Part shown: positions 34,136 through 42,584 of the stretch, piece after piece
How the letters are laid out: the number at the start of each line of letters is the position of its first letter
Position numbering within the stretch: the first letter of the stretch is position 1
Origin: an uncultured Dorea sp.
GTDB lineage: Bacteria; Bacillota; Clostridia; Lachnospirales; Lachnospiraceae
DNA length: 64,000 nt
NCBI RefSeq assembly: GCF_934294775.1
Contig: NZ_CAKRAH010000009.1
Location: 1 to 64,000, forward strand
Direction of reading: 5' to 3'
Program-made: the position numbers and the translations under genes
Notes under the pieces: generated by a model
What the model was told of the DNA's origin: nothing
The model's database searches: none
What the model saw: only the letters and a program-made list of their open reading frames with translations

Positions 34136-34200
34136 AGTATAGTTTGCAAAAAGCGGGCCATAATAAGAAAAAAACGAAAGGAAGTTCTTATTATGGCCCG
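34136..34200 (+). promoter_or_regulatory. Sporulation-type promoter overlapped by a 16-bp inverted repeat
   Basis: AGTATA (34136-34141), 17 nt, CATAATA (34159-34165) resemble a sigma-G promoter. A perfect inverted repeat pairs 34154-34169 with 34185-34200. Its left arm contains the -10 and its right arm the SASP start codon; the ribosome site GAAAGGAAG is in the 15-nt loop. Confidence 0.6.
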
Positions 34201-34411
34201 AAAAGCAAAAGCACCTGTCCGGTTTGACGATCTTGCACCGGAGGATAAGCTGAAATATGAAATAGCTGACGAACTGGGACTCCTGGACCGTGTTATGCAG
34301 GATGGATGGAAATCCCTGACTTCAAAAGAAACAGGAAGGATCGGAGGTCTGATCACCAAAAAGAAACGGCAGGATCAAAAAAATGACAAAAATATTACGA
34401 ATGTTAATTAG
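34193..34411 (+). CDS. Alpha/beta-type small acid-soluble spore protein
   Basis: DNA-coating spore protein, made in the forespore and degraded at germination. The 72 residues carry the family pattern: KYEIADELGL near the germination-protease site, then GWKSLTSKETGRIGGLITKKK, followed by a Lys/Asn-rich tail. ATG 34193 follows GAAAGGAAG at 7-nt spacing. A sigma-G-like promoter lies just upstream. It implies that the organism can sporulate or descends from spore formers. The start codon is inside an inverted repeat described separately. Confidence 0.86.
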   Translation: MARKAKAPVRFDDLAPEDKLKYEIADELGLLDRVMQDGWKSLTSKETGRIGGLITKKKRQDQKNDKNITNVN

Positions 34412-34433
34412 TATGAAGATTATGTAATAAATG

Positions 34434-34462
34434 TTGAAAAGGGAATATCCATTTGCTATAAT
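34434..34462 (+). promoter_or_regulatory. sigma-A promoter of the WecG-like gene
   Basis: TTGAAA (34434-34439), 17 nt, TATAAT (34457-34462). It predicts a leader of about 100 nt before the ATG at 34573, in which I see no clear structure. Confidence 0.75.
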
Positions 34463-34572
34463 CGAAAAACTGGAAAAGATTTGTGTGCCTGTTTGAAATG
34501 CGTAATATGGTCAGAGCCGTGTTGCCATTTGCGCCATGTACAAACCGCAGACAAGAATTAGCAGGTGAGGAT

Positions 34573-35259
34573 ATGAACGAGAAGATTAATGTTTTAGATG
34601 TGAATATAGACAGCTGTACAGCTAAAGAGGCCATGAAAGAAACCATTGCTTTTCTGGAGTCGGATCCTGTAAGTGTTGTAGAGATTGTAACCGTGGATGG
34701 TCTGATGCAGATGAATGATCTGCCGGAACTAAAAGAGCAGATGAATGAATTCAATCTGGTGCTGGCTGGCGAAAAGCAGATATTAGAAGCTGCGGATACC
34801 AGGAGTGTATCCAGAGTAAAAGAGATAGATCTTAAGCTCTTTTTTAAGATGTTTATGCGATATCTGCATAAGAATCATAAAAGGATCTATCTGTTGGTGG
34901 AATCCGAAGAAGAAGGGCAGGAAGCATTCCGCTACATGCAGAAGTATTACAGCGGGATCCAGCTGATCGGACTGGCGAAGGTGTCGGCAGAGGCAAGGGC
35001 TGATGATATGCTTGTCAATGCGATCAACGGAAGTGAGGTAGACTGTGTATTATCGGCATTATCCGTTCCTCTTCAGGAAGATTTTATTGCAAAGAACCGG
35101 AATCTTCTGGATGCCAGGGTATGGATCGGCGGAGGAAAAAGGATGTTTTTGGATCAGAAAAACGGTCTGGGAAGAGGACGTATTGCGAACTATCTTCTGA
35201 ATCATTTTTTTAAAAAAGAACTGGAAAAGCGAAAAAAAGAAGAAAAGTTCGAATCGTAA
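34573..35259 (+). CDS. Divergent WecG/TagA/CpsF-like protein
   Basis: 228 residues resembling the GT26 (WecG/TagA/CpsF) family in layout: an N-terminal strand (NVLDVNIDSCTAKEAMKETIAFL), a VTVDGLMQMNDLPELKEQMNEF segment, a middle RIYLLVESEEEGQEAF block and a late DARVWIGGGKRMF motif. The usual acidic active-site block after the ADLVLPDG-like strand reads LVLAGEKQIL, so the expected catalytic Asp is absent. It may be a non-catalytic or altered homologue. Start ATG 34573 follows GGTGAGGAT; the frame is open further upstream but without a ribosome site. A Lys/Glu-rich tail ends it, with a strong terminator after. Confidence 0.65.
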   Translation: MNEKINVLDVNIDSCTAKEAMKETIAFLESDPVSVVEIVTVDGLMQMNDLPELKEQMNEFNLVLAGEKQILEAADTRSVSRVKEIDLKLFFKMFMRYLHKNHKRIYLLVESEEEGQEAFRYMQKYYSGIQLIGLAKVSAEARADDMLVNAINGSEVDCVLSALSVPLQEDFIAKNRNLLDARVWIGGGKRMFLDQKNGLGRGRIANYLLNHFFKKELEKRKKEEKFES

Positions 35260-35327
35260 GAAAAATATAAGAAAATTGTTTCGTTATTATGTCCATGGTA
35301 TAAATGTGAATAAATTGTGAAAAAACC

Positions 35328-35369
35328 GAGGAAATCACCAAAAATGTGTGATTTCCTCTTTATTTTTTT
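35328..35369 (+). terminator. Intrinsic terminator after the WecG-like gene
   Basis: GAGGAAATCAC (35328-35338) pairs with GTGATTTCCTC (35348-35358), an 11-bp perfect stem, followed by TTTATTTTTTT. Confidence 0.92.
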
Positions 35370-35472
35370 GGTCATATATATTAAGATAAGATTTAGCAGT
35401 ATACATTTTAGAGTTTTAATGGAAAGATTTGTTGTGAAAAATGTATATTGAAAAGAGTGGAGGAGATGGAAT

Positions 35473-36561
35473 ATGATATCTAATCAAATACTTCAAAACA
35501 CAATTGAAGGATTGAAAGGGATTACACGAATTGACTTTTGCGTGATGGACACAGATGGTAAATCTCTTGCAAGCACATTTTCAGAACAGGAGAACTATGT
35601 AGAGGAGGTTATCTCCTTTGTTGAATCCCCGGCAGACAGTCAGGTTGTGCAGGGATATCAGTTTTTTAAGATTTTTGATGAGCATCAGCTGGAATATATC
35701 CTTCTTGCAAACGGAGGAAGCGATGATGTATACATGGTAGGCAAGATTGCAGCCTTCCAGATTCAGAATCTTCTGGTCGCATATAAAGAAAGATTTGACA
35801 AGGATAACTTTATTAAAAACCTGTTGTTGGATAACCTGTTGCTGGTAGATATTTACAATCGTGCCAAGAAATTACATATTGACACAGAAGTAAGACGTGT
35901 TATCTTTATTATCGAGACAAAGCATGAAAAAGATACGAATGCGTTAGACAACGTGCGCAATCTTCTGGGCAACCGTACCAGAGACTTTGTGACAGCCGTT
36001 GATGAAAAGAATATTATCGTAGTAAAAGAGCTTGAGCCGAATGACGGACATGCAGAGCTTGAAAAAATTGCAGGGAACATGTACAACCTGTTGAAAGATG
36101 ACGGGGAAGAAGATGTTCTGATCGCATATGGAACTGTAGTAAATGATATCAAAGAAGTATCAAAGTCATACAAAGAGGCAAAGCTTGCGCTTGATGTGGG
36201 TAAGATCTTCTTCAGTGAGCGCAGCGTGATCGCATACAGTGCTTTGGGAATTGGCCGTCTGATCTATCAGCTCCCGATTCCGCTTTGTAAGATGTTCATA
36301 CGTGAGATTTTTGAGGGGAAATCGCCGGATGATTTTGATGAGGAGACATTGACAACGATCAATAAATTCTTTGAGAATAATCTGAACGTATCAGAGACAT
36401 CCAGACAATTGTATATACACCGTAATACACTGGTGTACAGACTGGACAAGCTTCAAAAGAGCACCGGTCTGGATCTTCGTGTGTTCGAAGATGCCATTAC
36501 TTTTAAAATCGCACTCATGGTTGTGAAATATATGAAGTATATGGAGTCATTGGAGTATTAA
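35473..36561 (+). CDS. PucR/CdaR-type transcriptional regulator
   Basis: 362 residues: N-terminal sensory domain (about 1-110; LKGITRIDFCVMDTDGKSLAST) like the sugar-diacid recognition type, a central GGDEF-like domain of the CdaR family (about 120-270; VIFIIETKHE, VLIAYGTVVNDIKEVSKSYKEAKLAL) and a C-terminal PucR helix-turn-helix (about 290-355; FENNLNVSETSRQLYIHRNTLVYRLDKL). AGGAGAT lies 6 nt before ATG 35473. It stands 17 nt upstream of ftsE, so it may be the first gene of the ftsEX operon; the ligand is unknown. Confidence 0.87.
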   Translation: MISNQILQNTIEGLKGITRIDFCVMDTDGKSLASTFSEQENYVEEVISFVESPADSQVVQGYQFFKIFDEHQLEYILLANGGSDDVYMVGKIAAFQIQNLLVAYKERFDKDNFIKNLLLDNLLLVDIYNRAKKLHIDTEVRRVIFIIETKHEKDTNALDNVRNLLGNRTRDFVTAVDEKNIIVVKELEPNDGHAELEKIAGNMYNLLKDDGEEDVLIAYGTVVNDIKEVSKSYKEAKLALDVGKIFFSERSVIAYSALGIGRLIYQLPIPLCKMFIREIFEGKSPDDFDEETLTTINKFFENNLNVSETSRQLYIHRNTLVYRLDKLQKSTGLDLRVFEDAITFKIALMVVKYMKYMESLEY

Positions 36562-36578
36562 TAATTCAGGAGGAAACT

Positions 36579-37265
36579 ATGATCGAACTAAGAGAAGTAA
36601 CGAAAGAGTACTCAAAAGGGGTTGCAGCCCTGAATGGTGTCAATCTTAAGATTGAACAGGGCGAGTTTGTGTTTATCGTAGGAGACAGCGGTTCTGGTAA
36701 GTCTACTTTGATCAAACTTATTATGAAAGAGCTGGAGCCTACATCTGGAACGATTATTGTAAATGGCAATAACTTAAGCCGTCTGAGACATCGTAAAATA
36801 CCGATGTACAGAAGAAATATCGGCGTAGTGTTCCAGGATTTCCGTCTTTTAAAAGATCGTAATATTTATGAAAATATTGCGTTCGCTCAGAGAGTTACAG
36901 AGACACCTGCAAGAATCATTAAGAAAAAAGTACCGGCTGCATTATCACTGGTTGGTCTTGCTCAGAAGTATAAGGCGTTCCCAAAGGAACTGTCAGGTGG
37001 AGAGCAGCAGAGAGTTGCGATCGCAAGAGCGATTGTCAATGAGCCTGCAATTCTGCTGGCAGATGAGCCGACTGGTAACCTGGATCCGACAAACTCATGG
37101 GAAATCATGAAGCTGTTGGAAGAGGCGAACGAAAGAGGAACGACGGTTCTTGTCGTTACACATAACCAGGAAATCGTAAATGAGATGCAGAAGCGGGTTG
37201 TTACAATGAAAAAGGGTGTCATTGTAAGCGACGAGAAAAAAGGTGGGTATAAGAATGAGAATTAG
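36579..37265 (+). CDS. ftsE: Cell-division ATP-binding protein FtsE
   Basis: ATPase of the FtsEX complex that activates peptidoglycan hydrolases at the septum. The 228 residues show Walker A VGDSGSGKST, Q-loop VFQDFRLL, ABC signature LSGGEQQRVAIARA, Walker B ILLADEPTGNLD and the H-loop VTHN. AGGAGG precedes ATG 36579. It overlaps ftsX by 11 nt. The start MIELREVTKEY is standard for FtsE. Confidence 0.96.
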   Translation: MIELREVTKEYSKGVAALNGVNLKIEQGEFVFIVGDSGSGKSTLIKLIMKELEPTSGTIIVNGNNLSRLRHRKIPMYRRNIGVVFQDFRLLKDRNIYENIAFAQRVTETPARIIKKKVPAALSLVGLAQKYKAFPKELSGGEQQRVAIARAIVNEPAILLADEPTGNLDPTNSWEIMKLLEEANERGTTVLVVTHNQEIVNEMQKRVVTMKKGVIVSDEKKGGYKNEN

Positions 37266-38163
37266 TACATTAGGATATTCGATGAAGCAGGGCGTTAAGA
37301 ACATCCGCAGAAACAAGATGTTCTCGATTGCGTCTATTGCAACAATGGCAGCGTGTATCTTCTTGTTCGGATTGTTCTATTCCATTGTAGTCAACTTTAA
37401 CTACATAGTTGAGAAAGCAGAGGAAGGTGTGGCAATCACCGTATTCTTCAACGAAGATGCGACTCAGGAGCAAAAAGATGCAATTGGCAAGGTACTTAAG
37501 AAAAAAGATGGCGTTTTAAAAGTCAACTATGTAAGTGCGGATGAAGCATGGAACAAATTCAAAGATCAGTATTTTGGAGAATCTGCTGATCTTGCAGAAG
37601 GATTCAAAAGCGATAACCCGCTTGCAAATTCGGATAACTATGAGGTATATCTGTCAGATGTATCAAAACAGAAATCTATCGTATCTTATGCAAAATCATT
37701 AGAAGGTGTGCGTAAGGTTAATAAATCAGATGTAGTAGCAAAGACACTTACCAGTGTGAACAAGTTGGTTGGATATGTATCAGTTGCAATTATTGCAATT
37801 CTGTTAGCAGTATCCGTGTTCCTGATCAGCAATACCGTTACTATGGGTATCACCGTACGACGGGAAGAAATTGCGATTATGAAATATATCGGAGCGAAGG
37901 ACGGATTCGTCCGTGCGCCATTCGTAATCGAAGGTCTGATCATCGGAGCAGTGGGAGCGGTTATTCCGTTGGTATTATTGTACTTTATGTATGATAAGGC
38001 AATTACATATATTATGGCAAAATTCAGTCTTCTGAATAATATCGTAGACTTCCTGCCGGTTGCAACCGTATACAGAACATTACTTCCAATCGGAATTATT
38101 CTCGGTGTTGGAATTGGTTTCTTAGGAAGTACTGTCACGATCCGCAAACATCTTAAGGTGTAA
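37255..38163 (+). CDS. ftsX: Cell-division permease-like protein FtsX
   Basis: Membrane partner of FtsE. The 302 residues have an N-terminal cytosolic stretch (KQGVKNIRRNKMFSIASI), TM1 (about 25-48), a large extracytosolic domain (50-165), then three more membrane segments (about 172-200, 218-245, 270-292). ATG 37255 is preferred over a GTG four codons earlier because the AAGGTGGG site is then 8 nt away. It lies 27 nt before a coiled-coil M23 hydrolase, its likely extracytosolic client. Confidence 0.95.
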   Translation: MRISTLGYSMKQGVKNIRRNKMFSIASIATMAACIFLFGLFYSIVVNFNYIVEKAEEGVAITVFFNEDATQEQKDAIGKVLKKKDGVLKVNYVSADEAWNKFKDQYFGESADLAEGFKSDNPLANSDNYEVYLSDVSKQKSIVSYAKSLEGVRKVNKSDVVAKTLTSVNKLVGYVSVAIIAILLAVSVFLISNTVTMGITVRREEIAIMKYIGAKDGFVRAPFVIEGLIIGAVGAVIPLVLLYFMYDKAITYIMAKFSLLNNIVDFLPVATVYRTLLPIGIILGVGIGFLGSTVTIRKHLKV

Positions 38164-38190
38164 TGGTTCTATCCGGGAAAGGGGCAGTAT

Positions 38191-39390
38191 ATGATTAACA
38201 GAAAGAAGATGGTAAGTCTTCTGCTTGTCCTGACACTTTGTTCGGGGATGGTTGTGAATGGCTATGCATCCGAGATTGATGACACCAAGAAAAAAGCAGA
38301 AGAACTGGAAAATAAGAAAAAGACTGCAGAAAATGAAAAAGCATCTCTGGCAGAACAGTTAAAACAGCTGACGCAGGAGATGGAAAATACAAAGAAGAAG
38401 ATTACAGAAAAAGAAGACGAAATTACAACCAAGGAAGAAGAGCTGGTTCAGGCAAAGATTGATGAAGACGATCAGTATAATAGTATGAAAAAAAGAATCC
38501 GCTACATGTATGAAAATGGTAATACCGGATTCGTAGAGATTCTCTGTTCGTCAAAGTCCATCGGCGAGTTTCTGAATAATGCAGAGTATATCAGCACGAT
38601 ATCGGGATACGACAGAGACATGCTGGTAGAATTCCAGAAAGTAGTAAAGAATGTAGAGGCACAGGAAGCATCTCTGAAAAAGGAATATGACAAACTGCAG
38701 ACGATGCAGGATGATTTAATTACAAAGCAGGATAATGTAAGCCAGCTTGTACAGAATAAGCAAAGCGAGATTCAGTCTCTGGACAGTGAGCTTGGTGATA
38801 CAAAGAACAAACTGGCACAGCTTCAGGCTGCAGCAGCAGAAGCAGAAAGAAGGCAAAAAGAAGCTGCGGCAGCAGCGGAAGCGGCAAAACAGGCGGCAGC
38901 ACGGCAGGCAGCAGCTCAGGCTGCAGCTGCAAAGAAAAGCAGCTGTAGTTCTTCAAGTTCAGGAAGTTCTTCGGGTTCTGCAGGATCTTCGGTAGTGTCT
39001 GGTAATGGAACATTTGCACATCCTTGTCCTAGTGGGTATATATCCAGTGGTTTCGGATATAGAACACAGCCAATCGCAGGTGCAAGCACGAACCATAAGG
39101 GAATTGATTTTGCAGCAGCTACCGGAACACCGATTTATGCAGCAGCATCCGGAACGGTAGTTTCAGCAGGGTATGCAGGTAATGCAGGAAACCTTCTGGT
39201 AATCAATCATGGCGGTGGTCTGGCAACGTATTATATGCATTGCAGTAAGATCTATGTCAGTGCCGGACAGAGTGTTACAAAAGGACAGAATGTGGCAGCA
39301 GTAGGAACAACAGGTAATTCAACAGGACCACATTTACATTTCCAGGTAATGTTAAATGGAACACCGGTGAATCCGGCGAATTATCTGTAA
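38191..39390 (+). CDS. Coiled-coil M23 peptidoglycan hydrolase
   Basis: 399 residues, EnvC/NlpD-like. Signal peptide (1-27, ending GYASE), a long coiled coil (about 28-225) split by the FVEILCSSKSIGEFLNN segment that FtsX-dependent hydrolases carry, an Ala/Gln- then Ser/Gly-rich linker, and a LytM/M23 domain (about 275-398) with zinc-binding HKGIDFAAATGTPI, YYMHCSK and HLHFQVMLNGTPVNP. All catalytic motifs are present, so it should be an active endopeptidase rather than an activator. Position after ftsEX supports control by that complex. Confidence 0.92.
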   Translation: MINRKKMVSLLLVLTLCSGMVVNGYASEIDDTKKKAEELENKKKTAENEKASLAEQLKQLTQEMENTKKKITEKEDEITTKEEELVQAKIDEDDQYNSMKKRIRYMYENGNTGFVEILCSSKSIGEFLNNAEYISTISGYDRDMLVEFQKVVKNVEAQEASLKKEYDKLQTMQDDLITKQDNVSQLVQNKQSEIQSLDSELGDTKNKLAQLQAAAAEAERRQKEAAAAAEAAKQAAARQAAAQAAAAKKSSCSSSSSGSSSGSAGSSVVSGNGTFAHPCPSGYISSGFGYRTQPIAGASTNHKGIDFAAATGTPIYAAASGTVVSAGYAGNAGNLLVINHGGGLATYYMHCSKIYVSAGQSVTKGQNVAAVGTTGNSTGPHLHFQVMLNGTPVNPANYL

Positions 39391-39413
39391 CAGGTAAGAG
39401 GCAGAAAAATAGA

Positions 39414-40583
39414 ATGAAAAACAGAAAAAGTTTTTTGAAAGGGGCGCTTTGCGGCGCCCTTGCTATGTTATTAGTGGCAGGACTTGTGTCCTGTGAATTG
39501 CGTATAGGGAGCGGAGATATTACCGCAAAGACAAGTGAGAAGCTGTCAGAACTTCAGAATCTGATTGACAAACATTACATGGGTGATGTGAAAGAAAAGG
39601 ATCTGGAAGATGGCATATACAAAGGATATATCAGCGGATTAAATGATCCGTATTCGGTATATTATAATAAAAAAGAGACAAAAGCACTGTATGAATCAAC
39701 CGGCGGGGAATACGACGGAGTCGGGGCAGTTATGTCCCAGAGCTATGATACCGGAGTGATCACAATCACACAGGTATACAAAGATTCTCCGGCAGAAAAA
39801 GCTGGATTAAAGGACAATGATATCCTTTATAAGGTAAATGGAAAAGAAGTTACCGGAAAGGATCTCAGCAAGGTTGTAAGTAAGATAAAAGGAAAAAAAG
39901 GTACAACAGTCAAGCTTACAGTATTGCGAGGGGAAAATGCAGATGAAGTAACTGTCACGGCAACGAGAGATACCGTACAGGCACAGACGATAGAGTATAA
40001 GATGCTGGACGATCAGATTGGTTATATTGATGTGTCGGAGTTCGATACCGTTACCTATGACCAGTATAAGAGTGCACTGGAAGACCTGGAAAATCAGGGG
40101 ATGACAGGACTGGTGGTAGATCTTCGTAATAATCCGGGAGGTTCGCTTAAGACAGTATGTGATATGCTGGATCTGATGCTTCCAGAAGGATTGATCGTTT
40201 ATACTGAAGATAAAGACGGCAAGAAGACAGAGATGAAATCAGATGATGAGCATCAGTTTACCAAGCCGATGGCAGTGCTTGTTAATGGCAACAGTGCCAG
40301 TGCATCTGAAATTTACGCAGGCGCGATCCAGGATTACGGTATCGGAAAGATTGTCGGAACACAGACCTATGGAAAAGGTGTGGTGCAGCAGATATTTGAT
40401 CTGGATGACGGAACTGCTGTAAAACTTACAATCGCAAAATATTTTACCCCAAAGGGAAGAAGTATCAACGGAAAAGGCATTACACCGGATACAAAGATTG
40501 AGTATGAGCAGGATGAAAATAATCCGGACACCGATAACCAGCTTGATAAATCGGTAGAAGAAGTAAAGGCACAGATGAAATAG
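39414..40583 (+). CDS. ctpA: S41 C-terminal processing peptidase
   Basis: 389-residue extracytosolic serine protease. N-terminal lipoprotein-like signal ending LVSC (Cys27), a helical region, a PDZ domain (about 90-175: GGEYDGVGAVMSQ, SPAEKAGLKDNDILYKVNG) and the S41 domain (about 180-365) with GYIDVSEF, VVDLRNNPGGSL, catalytic Ser in VNGNSASASEIYAGAIQ and catalytic Lys in GTQTYGKGVVQ. ATG 39414 follows AAGAGGC. It is the last gene of the ftsEX unit, which ends in a terminator. It may process the hydrolase encoded before it. Confidence 0.93.
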   Translation: MKNRKSFLKGALCGALAMLLVAGLVSCELRIGSGDITAKTSEKLSELQNLIDKHYMGDVKEKDLEDGIYKGYISGLNDPYSVYYNKKETKALYESTGGEYDGVGAVMSQSYDTGVITITQVYKDSPAEKAGLKDNDILYKVNGKEVTGKDLSKVVSKIKGKKGTTVKLTVLRGENADEVTVTATRDTVQAQTIEYKMLDDQIGYIDVSEFDTVTYDQYKSALEDLENQGMTGLVVDLRNNPGGSLKTVCDMLDLMLPEGLIVYTEDKDGKKTEMKSDDEHQFTKPMAVLVNGNSASASEIYAGAIQDYGIGKIVGTQTYGKGVVQQIFDLDDGTAVKLTIAKYFTPKGRSINGKGITPDTKIEYEQDENNPDTDNQLDKSVEEVKAQMK

Positions 40584-40643
40584 AGACAGAAGAATAAAAG
40601 ATGACCGTAAGGCAATGACAATCATACGGATAAAATGAATTGT

Positions 40644-40673
40644 AAAGGGAATGCAGTTTTGCATTCCCTTTTA
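40644..40673 (+). terminator. Intrinsic terminator after ctpA
   Basis: AAAGGGAATGC (40644-40654), 6-nt loop, GCATTCCCTTT (40661-40671) with TTTT run. An extended -10-like TGGTAAAAT at 40684 may start the pyr transcript. Confidence 0.9.
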
Positions 40674-40742
40674 CTATGCCTTATGGTAAAATAAAAACAA
40701 TGTAAAAAATTAGTTTAACCAGTAAGGTAGGAGGAAGAAACA

Positions 40743-41669
40743 TTGATTAATCAGTTAGTAGCCAACATAAAAAAGACAGGAGCACCAATCGTAGTAGGAT
40801 TAGATCCGATGTTGAATTATATTCCGGAGCACATTCAGAAAAAAGCATTTGCAGAATATGGTGAGACATTAGAGGGTGCTGCAGAAGCAATCTGGCAGTT
40901 TAACAAAGAGATCGTAGACAAGACATATGATCTGATCCCGGCTGTAAAACCACAGATCGCAATGTATGAGCAGTTTGGCCTTCCGGGACTTGCAGCATTT
41001 AAAAAGACAGTAGATTACTGCAAGGAAAAAGGACTGGTAGTAATTGGAGATATCAAACGTGGAGACATAGGCTCAACTTCCGCAGCATATGCCGTAGGAC
41101 ATATCGGAAAAGTAAAAGTCGGAAGCAAGACATACGCACCATTTGATGAAGATTTTGTAACGGTTAACCCATATCTTGGTTCTGACGGAGTGAATCCGTT
41201 TCTGGATGTATGTAAGGAAGAAAAGAAAGGTATCTTCGTACTGGTAAAGACATCTAACCCATCCAGCGGTGAATTCCAGGATCAGAAGATTGACGGACGT
41301 CCACTGTATGAGCTCGTAGGAGAAAAAGTAGCTGCATGGGGCGAAGAAGTCATGGGTGATGAGTACAGTTATGTAGGTGCTGTTGTCGGAGCTACATATC
41401 CAGAGATGGGTAAAGTATTAAGAAAAGTAATGCCAAAGGCATATATCCTGGTTCCAGGTTACGGTGCACAGGGTGGAAAAGGAAAAGATCTAGTACATTT
41501 CTTCAATGAAGACGGACTTGGAGCAATCGTTAACTCTTCCAGAGGAATCATCGCAGCATATAAGCAGGAGCAGTATGCAAAATTTGGAGCAGAGAACTTT
41601 GGAGATGCATCAAGAGCAGCCGTTGAGACAATGATCGCAGATATTAAAGGAGCTCTCGAGAACAGATAG
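40743..41669 (+). CDS. pyrF: Orotidine-5'-phosphate decarboxylase, type 2
   Basis: Last step of UMP synthesis. The 308 residues are of the longer PyrF subfamily 2. Landmarks: VVGLDPMLNYIP, VKPQIAMYEQFG and the catalytic block VVIGDIKRGDIGSTSAAYA with the Asp-Lys-Asp network, then VNPYLGSDGVNPFL and LVPGYGAQGGKG. Translation starts at TTG 40743, 7 nt after GGAGGAAG; no ATG is better placed. It heads the pyrF-pyrK-pyrD group. Confidence 0.95.
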   Translation: MINQLVANIKKTGAPIVVGLDPMLNYIPEHIQKKAFAEYGETLEGAAEAIWQFNKEIVDKTYDLIPAVKPQIAMYEQFGLPGLAAFKKTVDYCKEKGLVVIGDIKRGDIGSTSAAYAVGHIGKVKVGSKTYAPFDEDFVTVNPYLGSDGVNPFLDVCKEEKKGIFVLVKTSNPSSGEFQDQKIDGRPLYELVGEKVAAWGEEVMGDEYSYVGAVVGATYPEMGKVLRKVMPKAYILVPGYGAQGGKGKDLVHFFNEDGLGAIVNSSRGIIAAYKQEQYAKFGAENFGDASRAAVETMIADIKGALENR

Positions 41670-41739
41670 AGAAAACAAAGGAAGATATCATGCTATGAGC
41701 ATGTATCTGTTCTGGACCAGAGAGAAAAGAGATGAAAAG

Positions 41740-41770
41740 GTTACTGTTTACACAGTGTGTGAACAGTAAC
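41740..41770 (+). repeat. 14-bp hairpin between pyrF and pyrK
   Basis: GTTACTGTTTACAC (41740-41753) pairs with GTGTGAACAGTAAC (41757-41770) with one wobble, around a 3-base loop. No U-tract, so not a terminator. A related, shorter hairpin lies at 59362-59381. Confidence 0.75.
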
Positions 41771-41801
41771 AGCAAGAATAAAGTCAGGAGAAAAAAGGAA
41801 C

Positions 41802-42584
41802 ATGGAGAGAAAGAAAGAGCAGGCAAAAGTCCTGTCACAGGAGATGCTTGCAGATGGAATCTACAGTCTGTGGATCGAAACAGAAGCAGCACTTGAGGCA
41901 AAGCCGGGACAGTTCGTATCTGTATATACAAAAGACGCAAGCAAATTACTTCCGCGTCCGATCAGTATCTGTGAAATCGATAAAGATGCAAAGAAATTAA
42001 GACTTGTATACAGAGTAACAGGAGAAAAGACCGGAACAAAACAGTTTTCAGAGCTGAAAGCCGGTGATACCGTTCTGGTGATCGGACCACTGGGAAATGG
42101 ATTCCCGTATGAGAAGGCAGAAGGAAAGAAAGTATTTCTGATGGGCGGAGGAATCGGAGTACCTCCGATCCTGGAGCTTGCAAAACAGATGAAATGTGAA
42201 GAAAAGCAGATCGTAGTAGGCTACAGAGATGCACATACATTCCTGAAGGAAGAGTTTGAACAGAACGGAAAACTCTATATCTCTACAGAAGACGGAAGCG
42301 TCGGAACGAAGGGAAATGTCATGAATGCAATCCAGGAAAATGCACTGGATGCAGACATGATCTATGCCTGTGGACCGACACCGATGCTTCGTGCAATCAA
42401 AGCATATGCAGAGGAGAAGAAAATCGAGTGCTATATCTCACTGGAAGAGAGAATGGCATGTGGAATCGGAGCCTGTCTGGCGTGTGTGTGCAAGACAAAA
42501 GAAAAAGATGCACACAGCAATGTGCATAACAAGCGCATCTGCAAGGATGGCCCGGTATTCTTATCTACGGAGGTGGAATTATAA
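41802..42584 (+). CDS. pyrK: Dihydroorotate dehydrogenase electron-transfer subunit PyrK
   Basis: FAD and 2Fe-2S subunit linking type 1B dihydroorotate dehydrogenase to NAD. The 260 residues have an FAD-binding barrel (about 1-100: KPGQFVSVYT, LPRPISICEID), an NAD domain (about 105-215: FLMGGGIGVPPILELAKQM, YACGPTPMLRAI) and a C-terminal Cys cluster ACGIGACLACVCK with a further Cys in KRICKDGPVF. ATG 41802 follows AGGAGAAAAAAGG. It overlaps pyrD by one base, implying fixed stoichiometry. Confidence 0.95.
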   Translation: MERKKEQAKVLSQEMLADGIYSLWIETEAALEAKPGQFVSVYTKDASKLLPRPISICEIDKDAKKLRLVYRVTGEKTGTKQFSELKAGDTVLVIGPLGNGFPYEKAEGKKVFLMGGGIGVPPILELAKQMKCEEKQIVVGYRDAHTFLKEEFEQNGKLYISTEDGSVGTKGNVMNAIQENALDADMIYACGPTPMLRAIKAYAEEKKIECYISLEERMACGIGACLACVCKTKEKDAHSNVHNKRICKDGPVFLSTEVEL

